Assembly (NCBI GenBank): GCA_958295725.1
Contig: OY282368.1
Span: 310,001-374,000, forward strand
Reading direction: 5' to 3'
From: an uncultured Alphaproteobacteria bacterium
GTDB taxonomy: Bacteria; Pseudomonadota; Alphaproteobacteria; UBA2966
DNA length: 64,000 bases
The first letter of the stretch is position 1. Each line of letters begins with the position of its first letter. Positions 41,598 to 51,706 of this stretch are shown piece after piece. The translations under genes and the position numbers were made by a program. A model generated the notes under the pieces. The model did not search any database, was not told the origin of the DNA, and saw only the letters and a list, made by a program, of their open reading frames with translations.

Positions 41598-44003
41598 TCA
41601 ACGCCGCAATCGGCCGCCGGTCGCTTTCTCGACGGTCGCGACGATCCTGGCGGAAACGGCGTCGATCTCGGCCTCGGTCAAGGTCCGCTGCCTGGGCTGC
41701 AAGCGGACGCCGACCGCCAGGGATTTCCACCCGGCCTCGAGCGAGTCTCCCTCGAAGACGTCGAAGATCGAGACGTCGACGATCAGGTCTTTGTCGGCCG
41801 AGGCCGCCGCCCGGACGAGATCGCGCGCCGGGACGTCCGAACCGACGAGGAAGGCGAAATCGCGCTCGACGGCGGGCAGATCGAAAACGTCCAGCCTGGG
41901 CCGCGTGTGCCCCTTCCTTCCCTTCCCTTCGGGCACGGCGTCGAGGAACACCTCGAACATCGCCAAGGGGCCTTGGATGTCGAGATCGTCCAGTATCCCG
42001 GGATGGACCTCGCCGAAATGAGCCAGCACGGTCCTGGGGCCCAGATTGAACGTTCCGGCCCGGCCCGGGTGGTACCAGGCCGGCGCTCCGGCCTCCGTCC
42101 GCGCGCCGGCCGTCGGCGCGCCGACGGCCTCGAGCACCGCCAGGGCGTCGGCTTTCGCGTCATGAACGTCGACGTCGCGGCCTTCACCCGACCAGTGGCG
42201 CGCGGCGTTCCGGCCGCGCCGCAGTCCCGCGACGACCGCGTGTTGGGCGTCGGGCGTCACGCCGGCGTAGGCGGCGCCGACCTCGAACAGCGCGATCCGG
42301 CTCTCGCCCCGGTCGACGTTCCGTTTGCACGCGGCCAGCAGGTTCGCCAGTAAGCTGGGACGCATCGTGTCGAGATCGCTGTTGATGGGGTTGGCCAGCC
42401 CGAGATCGGGCGCCGGGTCGCCGAAACGTCTGGCCAGACGGGATGACGTGAACGACCACGTGACGGCTTCCATCAGGCCCCGGCTCGCCAGAAGGCGCCT
42501 CGCGTCGCGTTCCCGCCGCTGGGCGGCGGTCAGCACCCTCCGCGCGACGGGAAAGGGGTTGGTCAGGGGCGCCGACGGGATCGCGTCGAAACCGTGGATG
42601 CGCGTCACTTCCTCGACGAGATCGGCTTCGCCGTGGACATCCGGTCGCCATGGCGGGACGGCAACCTTCATGTCGTCGCCGACGGATTCCAAGTCGAATC
42701 CCAGGGAGTCGAGTATCTTCCGGATCTCGGTCCGCGGTATGTCGATACCGCCCAACTGTCGCACGCGGCCGGGACGAAGCGCAATTTCGCGCCGCCAATC
42801 GGGAGGGCCGCCGGCGGCGACGATCTCGCTCGGCTCGCCGCCGCACAGCTCCAGGACCATGCGCGTGGCGATTTCCATGCCGTCGCGCGCGGACACCGGG
42901 TCGACGCCCCGTTCGAACCGGTAGCGCGCGTCCGACTCGATTGCATGGCGGCGTCCCGTGGCCGCCGTCCGCACCGGATCGAAGAGCGCCGACTCGATGA
43001 AAACGTTCGCGGTCCGCTCCGTGCAGCCCGACGGCTCGCCGCCGATGACGCCGCCGAGTGCCAGCGCGCCGGCGTCGTCGGCAATGACCGTCACTTCGGG
43101 ATCGAGCGTGTACGACCTGTCGTTGAGCGCCGCGACCGTTTCCCCTTCCCTGGCGAGTCGCACGTGAATTCCTCCCGACAGCTTGTCCGCGTCGAACACG
43201 TGAAGCGGGCGGGCGAGGTCGAACGTGATGAAGTTGGTCATGTCGACCAGCGCCGAGATCGGCCGGAGTCCGATCGCCTTCAGCCTGTCCTGGAGCCATC
43301 GGGGGCTGGGACCGTTTCGCACGCCCCGGATGTAGCGGCCGACGAACATCGGGCAGGCGTCCCGCGTCCCGGCGTCGAAGCGGAGCTCGACGCCGACCGG
43401 GCTCTCGAATCCGCCGGGAACGGGCTCGATCGGAAGCGGCTTCAGCACCCCCAGCCCCGCCGCCGCGAGGTCGCGCGCGATGCCGCGCACGCCCAGGCAA
43501 TCCTGACGATTGGGCGTGATGGCGATCTCGATCATGGGGTCGTCGATCCCCATCGCGCGGGCGAACGGTTCTCCGACCGGCGCGTCCTCGGGGAGTTCGA
43601 TGATGCCCTCGTGCGCGTCGGAATGCCCCATTTCCCGTTCCGAGCACAACATGCCCCGGCTTTCGACGCCCCGGATCCTGGCCGCCTTGAGCTTCGTTCC
43701 GGCGCCGGGAAGGGTCGTCCCCACGGGTGCGTACACGCCCTTCATGCCGGCGCGCGCGTTGGGCGCCCCGCAGACCACGTCGAGGATCTCCGTTCCCGTG
43801 TCCACGGCGCAGACCCGGAGCCGGTCCGCGTCGGGGTGCGGGCGCGCTTCGATGACGCGCGCCACCGTGAACGGGCCGAGATCCGCGGCCTTGTCCACGA
43901 CCTCCTCGACCTCGAGGCCGATGGCCGTCAACGTGTCGGCGATCCGTTCGACCGCCGCGTCCGTCTCGAGATGGTCCTTGAGCCAGGAGAGGGTGAACTT
44001 CAT
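41598..44003 (-). CDS. pheT: Phenylalanyl-tRNA synthetase beta subunit
   Basis: An 801-residue beta subunit of the (alpha-beta)2 enzyme that charges tRNA(Phe). Begins [14 protein letters not shown]. Residues ~40-150 are the tRNA-binding OB domain ([19 protein letters not shown]). Next are B3/B4 editing ([26 protein letters not shown]), B5 ([10 protein letters not shown]) and a C-terminal ferredoxin-like anticodon-binding domain ([20 protein letters not shown]). Its ATG overlaps the pheS TGA by 4 bp. Confidence 0.96.
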   Translation of the reverse strand: MKFTLSWLKDHLETDAAVERIADTLTAIGLEVEEVVDKAADLGPFTVARVIEARPHPDADRLRVCAVDTGTEILDVVCGAPNARAGMKGVYAPVGTTLPGAGTKLKAARIRGVESRGMLCSEREMGHSDAHEGIIELPEDAPVGEPFARAMGIDDPMIEIAITPNRQDCLGVRGIARDLAAAGLGVLKPLPIEPVPGGFESPVGVELRFDAGTRDACPMFVGRYIRGVRNGPSPRWLQDRLKAIGLRPISALVDMTNFITFDLARPLHVFDADKLSGGIHVRLAREGETVAALNDRSYTLDPEVTVIADDAGALALGGVIGGEPSGCTERTANVFIESALFDPVRTAATGRRHAIESDARYRFERGVDPVSARDGMEIATRMVLELCGGEPSEIVAAGGPPDWRREIALRPGRVRQLGGIDIPRTEIRKILDSLGFDLESVGDDMKVAVPPWRPDVHGEADLVEEVTRIHGFDAIPSAPLTNPFPVARRVLTAAQRRERDARRLLASRGLMEAVTWSFTSSRLARRFGDPAPDLGLANPINSDLDTMRPSLLANLLAACKRNVDRGESRIALFEVGAAYAGVTPDAQHAVVAGLRRGRNAARHWSGEGRDVDVHDAKADALAVLEAVGAPTAGARTEAGAPAWYHPGRAGTFNLGPRTVLAHFGEVHPGILDDLDIQGPLAMFEVFLDAVPEGKGRKGHTRPRLDVFDLPAVERDFAFLVGSDVPARDLVRAAASADKDLIVDVSIFDVFEGDSLEAGWKSLAVGVRLQPRQRTLTEAEIDAVSARIVATVEKATGGRLRR

Positions 44004-45076
44004 CGGGCGAGCCCTCCCGCGAGGGTGGGCACGTCGAAGGGGGCGAAGCCGTAGTGCCTCAGCCACCGGAGATCGCACTCGAAGAAGGCGCGCAGGTCCG
44101 GGATGCCGTATTTCAGCATGGCGATCCGGTCGATCCCCATGCCGAACGCGAAGCCCTGCCATTCGTCCGGGTCGAGGCCCACGTTCTCCAGGACGTTGGG
44201 ATGGACCATGCCGCAGCCCAGTATCTCGAGCCAGTCGTCGCCCTCGCCGATCCTCAACTCTCCGTCCCGGCGGGAACAGCCGATATCGACCTCCGCCGAG
44301 GGCTCCGTGAAGGGGAAGTAGCTGGGGCGAAACCGCATACGCAGGTCGTCGTTCTCGAACATGACGCGGGCGAACTCCTCGAGACAGCCCTTGAGATGCC
44401 CCATATGGATGTCGCGGCCGATGGCGAGCCCCTCTACCTGGTGAAACATCGGCGTGTGCGTCATGTCGGAATCGCGGCGGAACGTCCGCCCCGGCGCGAT
44501 GATGCGATAGGGAGGGGAGGCTGCCCGCATGTGGCGGATCTGCACGGGAGACGTGTGCGTCCGCAGGAGGAGGGGAGCGCCGTCCCGTTCCGCCTCGAGA
44601 TAGAACGTGTCGTGCATCTGCCGCGCGGGATGCTCGGGCGGGATGTTGAGCGCGGTGAAGTTGTGGAAATCGTCCTCTATGTCGGGGCCTTCGGCGACGG
44701 CGAATCCCATGTCCGCGAAGATAGTGACGATTTCGTCGATCGTCTGGCTGACGGGATGAACGCGGCCGCGCGCCTCGTCCCGGACCGGCAGCGTGACGTC
44801 GACGCCCCTGTCCGCCAGCCGGTCGGCGAGGGCGCGATCCCGCAACGCGGCCCGCCGGTCCTCGACCGCCGCGGCGATGCCGTCCTTGAGCGCGTTGAGC
44901 GCCGCGCCCGCGTCGCGGCGCTCCTCGGGTTCCAGCGCGCCGAGTTCCTTCATCAGGGACGTGATCGCGCCCTTGCGGCCCAAGGCGCGCACGCGCGCGG
45001 CGTCGAGGGCTTCCAGGCTGTCGGCCGCCTCGATGTTCGCGCGGAGCTCCGCCCCGAGTCTGTCGATGTCCTGCAT
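44000..45076 (-). CDS. pheS: Phenylalanyl-tRNA synthetase alpha subunit
   Basis: A 358-residue catalytic subunit. Class II motifs include [12 protein letters not shown] (motif 1 region), [14 protein letters not shown], and [20 protein letters not shown] (motif 2). Motif 3 lies in [18 protein letters not shown]. The N-terminal ~90 residues form a coiled coil for tRNA binding ([21 protein letters not shown]). The gap to rplT (80 bp) includes a 6-bp GC hairpin (45133-45148). A pheST attenuator leader peptide was not recognised there. Confidence 0.96.
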   Translation of the reverse strand: MQDIDRLGAELRANIEAADSLEALDAARVRALGRKGAITSLMKELGALEPEERRDAGAALNALKDGIAAAVEDRRAALRDRALADRLADRGVDVTLPVRDEARGRVHPVSQTIDEIVTIFADMGFAVAEGPDIEDDFHNFTALNIPPEHPARQMHDTFYLEAERDGAPLLLRTHTSPVQIRHMRAASPPYRIIAPGRTFRRDSDMTHTPMFHQVEGLAIGRDIHMGHLKGCLEEFARVMFENDDLRMRFRPSYFPFTEPSAEVDIGCSRRDGELRIGEGDDWLEILGCGMVHPNVLENVGLDPDEWQGFAFGMGIDRIAMLKYGIPDLRAFFECDLRWLRHYGFAPFDVPTLAGGLAR

Positions 45077-45156
45077 GTTCCCGCTCAAGAGACAGAGAGG
45101 CCGGTTTCGGGCCCCTCCGCGGCCGTTCGGTACTCCCGCGTCCGGGAGACCCCGGG

Positions 45157-45522
45157 TCAGGCGGCCCTGGCGAGCGCGGTTTCCGCCTGCTCGGCCAACG
45201 CCTTGAAGGCCTCGGGCTCGCGCGCCGCGAGATCGGCGAGAATTTTGCGGTCGACCTCGACTCCGGCGAGCTTGAGGCCGTTCATAAATCGACCGTAGGT
45301 CAGGCCGTGCATCCGGGCGGCGGCGTTGATGCGCTGGATCCACAACGCGCGGAAGGCGCGCTTGCGGTTGCGCCGGTCCCGATAGGCGTACTGCAACGCC
45401 TTCTCGACCCGCTCCAGGGCGACGCGATACGAGGCGTGGCCGCGACCGCGATAGCCCTTGGCCTGCTTGAGTATCTTTTTGTGGCGGGCGTGTTTGGTGA
45501 CGCCCCGCTTGACGCGAGCCAC
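45157..45522 (-). CDS. rplT: 50S ribosomal protein L20
   Basis: A 121-residue basic ribosomal protein, also the autogenous repressor of its operon in other bacteria. The sequence [20 protein letters not shown], then [13 protein letters not shown], is diagnostic. It lies 11 nt after rpmI and upstream of pheS in the conserved order rpmI-rplT-pheS-pheT. Confidence 0.97.
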   Translation of the reverse strand: MARVKRGVTKHARHKKILKQAKGYRGRGHASYRVALERVEKALQYAYRDRRNRKRAFRALWIQRINAAARMHGLTYGRFMNGLKLAGVEVDRKILADLAAREPEAFKALAEQAETALARAA

Positions 45523-45533
45523 CGGCGGTCTCC

Positions 45534-45731
45534 TCAGGCGTAGGGAATGAATTTACGCACGGTCTTGGCGTCGGACTCCTGCATGACCGCGGTGCCCCGC
45601 TGGTTGCGGATCTGCTTGTTGGTGCGTTTGATCATGCCGTGGCGCTTGCCGGACTGATTCATGCGGACCTTGCCCTTGGCGGTCAGCCGGAACCGCTTCT
45701 TGGCGCCGCTCTTGGTCTTGAGTTTCGGCAA
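45534..45731 (-). CDS. rpmI: 50S ribosomal protein L35
   Basis: A 65-residue protein starting [20 protein letters not shown], diagnostic of L35. The start codon is TTG (45731), shown by homology and by GGAGAG just upstream; the frame is open further but the extra residues are not L35-like. infC, which usually precedes rpmI, is absent: the upstream 230 bp instead hold an IS-end scar and the divergent acyl-CoA ligase promoter region. Confidence 0.95.
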   Translation of the reverse strand: MPKLKTKSGAKKRFRLTAKGKVRMNQSGKRHGMIKRTNKQIRNQRGTAVMQESDAKTVRKFIPYA

Positions 45732-45852
45732 CCGCTCTCTCCACAAACCACTCGGGCCGCGAACCGTTCGGAACGGCACGCGGCGACGCGGCCGGAAGGG
45801 CCACCGTCATGACGCGGCCTTATAGCCGCTGTCCCCTGCCGATGCAAGTGTT

Positions 45853-45871
45853 TGTCCTGGTTCAGGACATA
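45853..45871 (+). repeat. IS481-like end scar, copy 4 (core only)
   Basis: TGTCCTGGTTCAGGACATA, exactly the core of the scars at 1183 and (one mismatch) 11571. The GAGACGGAGGGG half is missing. It lies just upstream of rpmI, at the place where infC would be expected. Confidence 0.55.
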
Positions 45872-45963
45872 CCGATGCCCGCAGCGCGGCATTGATCCCT
45901 CGAACGTCGATGACCTAAGACTCGACGTATCCGGACGGTGTCCTGAATTCAGGGAACGGAACC

Positions 45964-47598
45964 ATGACCGCGACGTCGATGTACGAATCGCACCTGGATC
46001 GGTCTTTCGCCAACTGCCAGGCGCTATCGCCGCTGAGCTTCATCGAGCGCGCCGCGGCCGTCTATCCGGACCGGATCGCCACGATTCACGGAGCCACGCG
46101 CCGGACGTGGGCGGAGACCTTCGCCCGCTGCCGCAAGCTCGCCTCCGCGCTGGCGAAGCGGGGAGTCGGTCTCGGGGATACCGTCGCCGTCATGGGCGCC
46201 AACACGCCGGAGCTCTACGAATGTCATTTCGGCGTGCCGGCCTCCGGCGCCGTCCTCAACGCCCTCAACGTGCGCCTGGACGCCGATGCCATCGCCTTCA
46301 TTCTCGATCACGGCGAAGCCAGGGTGTTGATCGCCGACACGGAGTTTTCGGACACGATCGAACGGGCGCTGGCCAGGACCGGCGCTCGACCCATCGTCGT
46401 CGATATCGTCGACGCGCTGGCGGAAAACGTCGGGGAGCGGCTGGGCGAGATGGATTACGAGGCGTTGCTCGGGTCGGGGGACGAGGATTTCGACTGGCGG
46501 TTGCCGGCCGACGAGTGGCAGGCGATCTGCCTCAACTACACGTCGGGGACGACGGGCAACCCGAAGGGCGTGGTCTATCATCATCGGGGCGCCTACCTGA
46601 ACGCCCTGGGGAACGTCCTCGCCTGGTCCATGCCGCGTCACCCGGTGTACCTGTGGACGCTGCCGATGTTCCACTGCAACGGCTGGTGCTTCCCCTGGAC
46701 TCTCGCGGCCATGGCCGGCGCCAGCGTCTGTTCCCGCCGGGTCACGGCCGCCGACATATACGCCGCCATCGCCGACCACGGCGTGACCCACCTCTGCGGC
46801 GCGCCCATCGTCATGAACTTCATCGTCAACGCCGCCGACCACGAGCGCCGGTCGTTCGATCACGAAGTCAACATGATGACCGCGGGCGCGCCGCCTCCGG
46901 CCGCGCTTCTCGAGGCCATGCGGGAGATCGGTTTCGACGTGACGCACGTCTACGGTTTGACCGAGACCTACGGTCCGGCCGTCGTCTGCGATTGGCGCGA
47001 GGAGTGGAACGCGCTCGGGGCCGTCGAGCAGGCCGAGCGCAAATCGCGCCAGGGCGTCCGCTATCCCGTGCTCCAGGACCTCGCCGTCGTGGATCCCGAG
47101 ACCATGACCGAGGTCCCCGCCGACGGCGAGACGATGGGCGAGGTGATGTTCCGGGGAAACATCGTCATGAAGGGGTACCTGAAGAACCCGGCGGCCACCG
47201 AGGAAGCCCTGGCGGACGGCTGGTTCCGTTCGGGGGACCTCGGCGTGCGGCACCCGGACGGCTACATCCAGCTCAAGGACCGCTCCAAGGACATCATCAT
47301 TTCCGGCGGCGAGAACATCTCGTCCATCGAGGTCGAGGACGTGATCTTCCGGCATCCCGCGGTGTTGAATGTCGCCGTCGTGGCGAAGCCGGACGACACA
47401 TGGGGGGAGACGCCGTGCGCCTTCGTCGAGCTGAAGGAGGGACCGGGCGCGGTCGCCGAGGACGACATCGTCGCCTTCTGCCGGGACAACCTCGCCCACT
47501 ACAAATGCCCGCGGCATGTCGTTTTCGGGGAATTGCCGAAGACCTCGACCGGAAAGATCCAGAAGTTCGTTCTTCGCGAGAACGCGAAGTCCATTTGA
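45964..47598 (+). CDS. AMP-binding acyl-CoA synthetase (medium/long-chain or DmdB-like)
   Basis: A 544-residue adenylate-forming ligase making acyl-CoA from a carboxylic acid, ATP and CoA. Motifs: P-loop LNYTSGTTGNPKGVVYHHRG (residues about 181-200), THVYGLTETYGP, GWFRSGDLGV, and the catalytic lysine near the end in TSTGKIQKFVLRE. This subgroup (AlkK-like) includes the methylmercaptopropionate-CoA ligase DmdB, which is one possibility. AGGGAACGG precedes ATG 45964. Stands alone between divergent rpmI and convergent ydcH. Confidence 0.9.
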   Translation: MTATSMYESHLDRSFANCQALSPLSFIERAAAVYPDRIATIHGATRRTWAETFARCRKLASALAKRGVGLGDTVAVMGANTPELYECHFGVPASGAVLNALNVRLDADAIAFILDHGEARVLIADTEFSDTIERALARTGARPIVVDIVDALAENVGERLGEMDYEALLGSGDEDFDWRLPADEWQAICLNYTSGTTGNPKGVVYHHRGAYLNALGNVLAWSMPRHPVYLWTLPMFHCNGWCFPWTLAAMAGASVCSRRVTAADIYAAIADHGVTHLCGAPIVMNFIVNAADHERRSFDHEVNMMTAGAPPPAALLEAMREIGFDVTHVYGLTETYGPAVVCDWREEWNALGAVEQAERKSRQGVRYPVLQDLAVVDPETMTEVPADGETMGEVMFRGNIVMKGYLKNPAATEEALADGWFRSGDLGVRHPDGYIQLKDRSKDIIISGGENISSIEVEDVIFRHPAVLNVAVVAKPDDTWGETPCAFVELKEGPGAVAEDDIVAFCRDNLAHYKCPRHVVFGELPKTSTGKIQKFVLRENAKSI

Positions 47599-47662
47599 TC
47601 CAGGTACGACGACACCTCCGCCGCCACCCCACGGGGGCGCCGGCGGAGCGGCCGGGCAGGTC

Positions 47663-47833
47663 TCAGTGCTTCGCGTCGATCCGCGCGATCTCGTCCTTGA
47701 TCCGGAGTTTTTGGCGCTTGAGATCCGACAGAACCGCCGAATCGGGCATGGGCCGCTGGTTCTCTTCCTCGATGGCTTCTTCAAGGTCCTGGTGCTTTTG
47801 CCGCAGCGACTCCGCGCGTGATTCGACGTTCAT
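47663..47833 (-). CDS. YdcH family (DUF465) small protein
   Basis: A 56-residue coiled-coil protein: MNVESRAESLRQKHQDLEEA then a DLKRQKLRIKDEIARI tail, the YdcH/DUF465 pattern. The function of the family is unknown. A paralogue lies 0.8 kb away on the other strand at 48651. Confidence 0.85.
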   Translation of the reverse strand: MNVESRAESLRQKHQDLEEAIEEENQRPMPDSAVLSDLKRQKLRIKDEIARIDAKH

Positions 47834-47981
47834 ATGGCGTATTCCCCTGAGCGTGACCGACAGGTGCCATCTAAGCACAGGAGGAACCGCGCGTCAGCAC
47901 CGAGACAGCCGATCGCCGACCCGTGCGACGCGACGCCGATCGATCTCTCCAAACGGGAGTGTTGAAAGGGGGCCTGCTTTG

Positions 47982-48545
47982 TCAGGTTTCGAAACGGGAC
48001 AGGATCGCGATCTTGTCCGCCGGAACGTCGGGGTACGCGGCCGAGAGCAGCGTCGCGGCCCATGCCCGCTCCGCCGCCGACGGCCTCGCCTTGAGGAGAG
48101 ACAGGTACTGGGCCAGGTTTTCGGCGGCGTCCATGGCGGCGGCTTCCGATGGCGCGTCCCGGTCGTCTTCCACGGGAACGCCGTCCGCCAGAAACAACTG
48201 TTCGGCATGCTCGGCGTCGAGTTCCGCCCGTTTGACGGTCGCGCGAACGAGTTCGGCATGGTTCCCGGGGACCGGAGGCGTCCACGCTTTCAGCAGGTCG
48301 CGCAGTCGGCGGAGCGGCAGGACGACCCGATCGCGCCATGGGGCTATCCGCTCCAGGAGCCCGGCGAGGCGAGCCCGCGTCAGACGCCCGTCCCGGCGCC
48401 CGGCGATCCACAGACAGTAGAGCAGGACGTTCACGTCGGCGTCATGGCGTTCCTGAAGCGCGAGACAAGCCTCGGCGACGCCCGCCTTCGAGTAGGTCCG
48501 TATGGAGAAGTTCCAGAACGGATGGTCGGGAAACGACAAGTCCAC
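47982..48545 (-). CDS. TIGR02444 family protein, function unknown
   Basis: A 187-residue all-alpha-looking protein. The start FPDHPFWNFSIRTYSKAGVAEACLALQ and the following DVNVLLYCLWIAG stretch are those of the uncharacterised TIGR02444 family of proteobacteria. GTG 48545 is the start, behind GGGGGG. No catalytic motif is visible. It lies between two YdcH-like genes. Confidence 0.82.
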   Translation of the reverse strand: MDLSFPDHPFWNFSIRTYSKAGVAEACLALQERHDADVNVLLYCLWIAGRRDGRLTRARLAGLLERIAPWRDRVVLPLRRLRDLLKAWTPPVPGNHAELVRATVKRAELDAEHAEQLFLADGVPVEDDRDAPSEAAAMDAAENLAQYLSLLKARPSAAERAWAATLLSAAYPDVPADKIAILSRFET

Positions 48546-48650
48546 CCCCCAGCTTTTCCGTTCGGCGCCGACCCTCGCGGGAAACGCGACCGGGCGCCGA
48601 TTTCTGCTATTCTAACGTGGAACAAGGCTTCCTGGTCCGATGGAGCGGGA

Positions 48651-48857
48651 ATGGACGACCGGGATATCGTCGAGCTCAGACACAAGCTGGAAGACCTGCG
48701 GACGGCGCACCGTGACCTGGACGACAGTATCGCCGCGCTCGTCGAGGCGGGAAGCCGCGATCAGTTGCAGTTGCAGCGATTGAAAAAACGGAAACTGGCG
48801 CTCAAGGACGACATGGCGCGCCTCGAAAGCGCGCTGGTGCCCGACATCATCGCCTGA
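48651..48857 (+). CDS. YdcH family (DUF465) protein, second copy
   Basis: A 68-residue coiled-coil protein: VELRHKLEDLRTAHRDLDDS, later LQRLKKRKLALKDDMARLE, matching DUF465. GGAGCGGGA precedes ATG 48651. It ends 40 bp before purE on the same strand, so the two are likely co-transcribed; in alphaproteobacteria ydcH-like genes often precede purE. Confidence 0.85.
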   Translation: MDDRDIVELRHKLEDLRTAHRDLDDSIAALVEAGSRDQLQLQRLKKRKLALKDDMARLESALVPDIIA

Positions 48858-48897
48858 GCGTCCCTGATCGAGCGGAAGATTTCGCCGGGGAGAGACA

Positions 48898-49386
48898 ATG
48901 GCGCAAGGTAATCCGATCGTCGGCATCCTGATGGGAAGCCAGTCCGATTGGGCGACGATGAAGAACGCCGCCGATATGCTGGAAAAGCTCGGCATTCCGC
49001 ACGAGGCCCAGGTCATTTCCGCCCATCGGAATCCGGACCGGCTCGACGCGTATTGCGCCACCGCCCGGGAGCGGGGCCTCAAGGTCATCATCGGGGGGGC
49101 CGGCATGGCGGCCGCGCTGCCGGGGGTGGTCGCCGCGAAGACGCCGCTGCCGGTTCTCGGCGTACCCATGGAAAGCAAGGTCAACGGTCTCGACAGCCTG
49201 TTGTCGATGGCGCAGATGCCGGCTGGCATCCCCGTCGGCACGCTGGCGATCGGGCGCGCGGGAGCGGTGAATGCGGCGTTGTTGGCCGCGGCGATCCTCG
49301 CTCTCGGCGACGAGACGATCGCCGGCGCCCTGCGGGACTTCCGCGCCGAGCAGTCGGCGGCGACCGTGGAGCTGCCCAGGGATTAG
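48898..49386 (+). CDS. purE: 5-(carboxyamino)imidazole ribonucleotide mutase
   Basis: A 162-residue class I PurE, which converts N5-CAIR to CAIR in purine synthesis. The substrate loop [14 protein letters not shown], then [28 protein letters not shown] and [11 protein letters not shown] are diagnostic. purK, usually adjacent, is not present downstream; the next gene is convergent. The start at 48898 is the standard one. Confidence 0.95.
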   Translation: MAQGNPIVGILMGSQSDWATMKNAADMLEKLGIPHEAQVISAHRNPDRLDAYCATARERGLKVIIGGAGMAAALPGVVAAKTPLPVLGVPMESKVNGLDSLLSMAQMPAGIPVGTLAIGRAGAVNAALLAAAILALGDETIAGALRDFRAEQSAATVELPRD

Positions 49387-49471
49387 GGCGGCTTCATCGA
49401 CCGGCCCCCGATACGTCCTCGCGCGCAAGACCGTCTTGCGCCGGGGGTTCGTGGCCCCTGGCGGGACCGGA

Positions 49472-50383
49472 TCAGGCGTGCGCGGACGCGGCCTGTTTCT
49501 GTTGGGGCAGGCCCAGCATTTCGCGCGCTTCCTCCGGCGTCGCCACCTCGCGGCCGAGCTCGCGGCAGATACGCACGGCGCGCTCCACCAACTGGGCGTT
49601 CGACTTGGCGAGCTCGCCGGGGCCGTAGTAGACGTTGTCCTCCATGCCGACGCGGATGTTGCCGCCCATGGCGACCGCCATGGTCGACAACGGCAGCTGG
49701 TGCTTGCCGATCGAGACGATCTGCCAGCTCGATCCCTCGGGAATCGCGTCGAGCATGGCCAGCAGGTTCGCCGGCGAGGCCGGGATGCCGCCCTGGATGC
49801 CCATCACGAAGCTGAAGTGCGTGGGGCCCTCGAGGACGCCCTTGCGCTTGAGATCGAGCATGTTGGCGATGTGAGAGAGATCGTAGACCTCGAGCTCGTT
49901 GTGGATTCCCCGGTACTTGCAGCCGTCGATGAATTCCGTGTTCCACGCCTTGGAGTTGGAGAACAGGAACTCGTCGCCCTTGTGGTCGAAATGGAAGGTC
50001 CCGCAGTTCACCGTCAACATGTCCGGCTGGGGTGCCAGATCGAGGAGATTGAACCGCTCCTCCAGCGAGAAGTTGTGGCCGGTTCCCTTTTCGTCGAACC
50101 AGATGCCGATACCGCTGCCGACCTGGGTGATCATGCCGGAACAGCGGCCCATGATGCCGTCGACCACCTCGTTGTAGATGCCGAGATCGGCGGAGGTCCG
50201 TCCTTCCGTGTCCCGCACGTGGATGTGCGCGACCGAGGCACCGGCGTCGTAGCACTCGCGGAAGTCGTTCACGATCTCGTCCGGCTGTTCGGGCAGGGCG
50301 GGGTTGGCTTCCCGTCCGTGCAGGCCGCCCGTGGTGGCGATGGTGATGATCGCCTTGTCCTGATGCGTGAGGTTCGGTTTCAT
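49472..50383 (-). CDS. Beta-keto acid cleavage enzyme (BKACE, former DUF849)
   Basis: A 303-residue zinc enzyme of the Kce/BKACE family, which condenses a beta-keto acid with acetyl-CoA to give a CoA ester and acetoacetate. TATGGLHGREANPALPEQP, and the metal ligands in ASVAHIHVRDTEGR, are diagnostic; VNCGTFHF and VGMEDNVYY also match. The substrate subgroup cannot be named from sequence. Start 10 nt after the upstream SDR stop, implying an SDR-BKACE pair in which the SDR supplies the keto acid. Confidence 0.92.
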   Translation of the reverse strand: MKPNLTHQDKAIITIATTGGLHGREANPALPEQPDEIVNDFRECYDAGASVAHIHVRDTEGRTSADLGIYNEVVDGIMGRCSGMITQVGSGIGIWFDEKGTGHNFSLEERFNLLDLAPQPDMLTVNCGTFHFDHKGDEFLFSNSKAWNTEFIDGCKYRGIHNELEVYDLSHIANMLDLKRKGVLEGPTHFSFVMGIQGGIPASPANLLAMLDAIPEGSSWQIVSIGKHQLPLSTMAVAMGGNIRVGMEDNVYYGPGELAKSNAQLVERAVRICRELGREVATPEEAREMLGLPQQKQAASAHA

Positions 50384-50393
50384 GCCGTTCTCC

Positions 50394-51191
50394 TCATCGT
50401 TCGCGGTCCGCGCCGGCGGGACACTTCTCCGCTTCCCTGTGGAAGAGCCGCGGTCCGAACGCCTGCATGACGGGCATGACCTCGATCTCGTTGACGTTCA
50501 GGTTCGGCGGCAGCGTGACCACGGCGTAAACGACTTCCGCCATGTCCGCGGGCTTCACGGTCTCGAAACCGGTGTAGTGGGCGCGGCCTTTCGCCTCGTC
50601 GCGCATCTGCACGCAGGCGAACTCGGTCTCGACGTTTCCGGGGACCAGCAGCGTCACGTGGACGTGGCTGCCGAGCAGATCGGAGCGCAGGTTGTAGGTG
50701 AAGTAATGGACGAAGGACTTGGTTCCCGCGTAGACGGATGATCCGGCCGGCCCCTTGTGGTTGGCGGTCGAGGACCCGACGTTGACGACGTGGCCGCGGT
50801 CCCGGGCGAGCATTCCGGGGAGCGCCGCGTGCGTGCAGTACATGACGCCCTTGCAGTTGATATCGACCATGCGGTCCCAATCGTCGAGGGACGCCCGCTG
50901 GGCCACGTCGGCGCCGAGGGCGTTGCCGGCGTTGTTGACGAGCACGGTGATCCCGGAGAACTCCGCCGGCAGGTCCGCGAACGCCGATTCCACCGCGGCC
51001 CGGTCGGAGACGTCGAAGGGTGCGATGTGGCAACGGTCGCCGATCTCCGCCTGGATTTCCTCCAGCCGCTCCCTGCGGCGGCCGTTGAGGATGACGCGCG
51101 CGCCCGCGGCGGCGAATCTCCGTCCGATCGCGCGGCCGATGCCCGACGTCGCACCGGTAACGAAAACGACCTGATCCGAGAGATCGGTCAT
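50394..51191 (-). CDS. SDR family dehydrogenase (YdfG/3-hydroxy acid type)
   Basis: A 265-residue classical SDR: TGATSGIGRAIG cofactor loop, NNAG, and intact SxnY-K catalysis (VNVGSSTANHKG then SSVYAGTKSFV). The PGNVETEF segment after the catalytic helix is typical of YdfG-like NADP dehydrogenases for 3-hydroxy acids. GGAGG lies upstream of ATG 51191. It is transcribed first, then the BKACE gene, so oxidation of a 3-hydroxy acid followed by keto-acid cleavage is likely. Confidence 0.88.
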   Translation of the reverse strand: MTDLSDQVVFVTGATSGIGRAIGRRFAAAGARVILNGRRRERLEEIQAEIGDRCHIAPFDVSDRAAVESAFADLPAEFSGITVLVNNAGNALGADVAQRASLDDWDRMVDINCKGVMYCTHAALPGMLARDRGHVVNVGSSTANHKGPAGSSVYAGTKSFVHYFTYNLRSDLLGSHVHVTLLVPGNVETEFACVQMRDEAKGRAHYTGFETVKPADMAEVVYAVVTLPPNLNVNEIEVMPVMQAFGPRLFHREAEKCPAGADRER

Positions 51192-51322
51192 GAGGAGCGT
51201 CCTCCGCCGTATGCCGCTGCCTGCGCTTCGCACATGCTACCCTCCGTGTCAATGAAGGTCCCGGCTCGGGGCGAGGCCCCGACGGGCGGGGCCGGAACGG
51301 GACTCGAGGAGGGAGCGGAACG

Positions 51323-51706
51323 ATGGTGACACGGGGGATCAAGCAGCTGATCGCGGAAGCGAACGCCGAGGTCGACACGGTTTCCGTCTCCGACGCCATG
51401 GTGATGCACGAGGATTCGGACGTCGTCTTCGTGGATGTTCGCGAGACGGTCGAGCTCGGACAGACGGGATCGATCGCGGGCGCGGTGCATGCGCCGCGCG
51501 GATTTATCGAGTTCATGGCGGATCCGGAAAGCCCCTTGCACAAGCCCGAGCTCGCGAGCGGCGCCCGGCTGCTGCTCTACTGCGCCTCGGGTGGACGCTC
51601 GGCGTTGGCCGCCAAGGCCCTGGTGGACATGGGGGTCGGGAACGTCGCGCATATCGCGGGCGGATTCGCCGCCTGGAAGGAGGCCCAGGGACCGATCGGG
51701 TCCTGA
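51323..51706 (+). CDS. Single-domain rhodanese-like protein
   Basis: A 127-residue rhodanese domain: VVFVDVRETVELGQTGSIAG, then the active-site loop YCASGGRSALAAKAL with the catalytic cysteine, and a final AGGFAAWKEA. The loop CASGGRS is six residues after Cys, as in sulfurtransferases rather than Cdc25-type phosphatases. Stands alone; divergent from the SDR-BKACE pair and ~210 bp upstream of the FBP aldolase/phosphatase gene. Confidence 0.88.
   Translation: MVTRGIKQLIAEANAEVDTVSVSDAMVMHEDSDVVFVDVRETVELGQTGSIAGAVHAPRGFIEFMADPESPLHKPELASGARLLLYCASGGRSALAAKALVDMGVGNVAHIAGGFAAWKEAQGPIGS

Noticed and set aside
45852-48857. 1001-codon plus-strand frame across the acyl-CoA ligase and beyond
   Set aside because: Arg/Gly-rich out-of-frame translation of the ligase gene; only its last 68 codons (the YdcH-like protein) are real.
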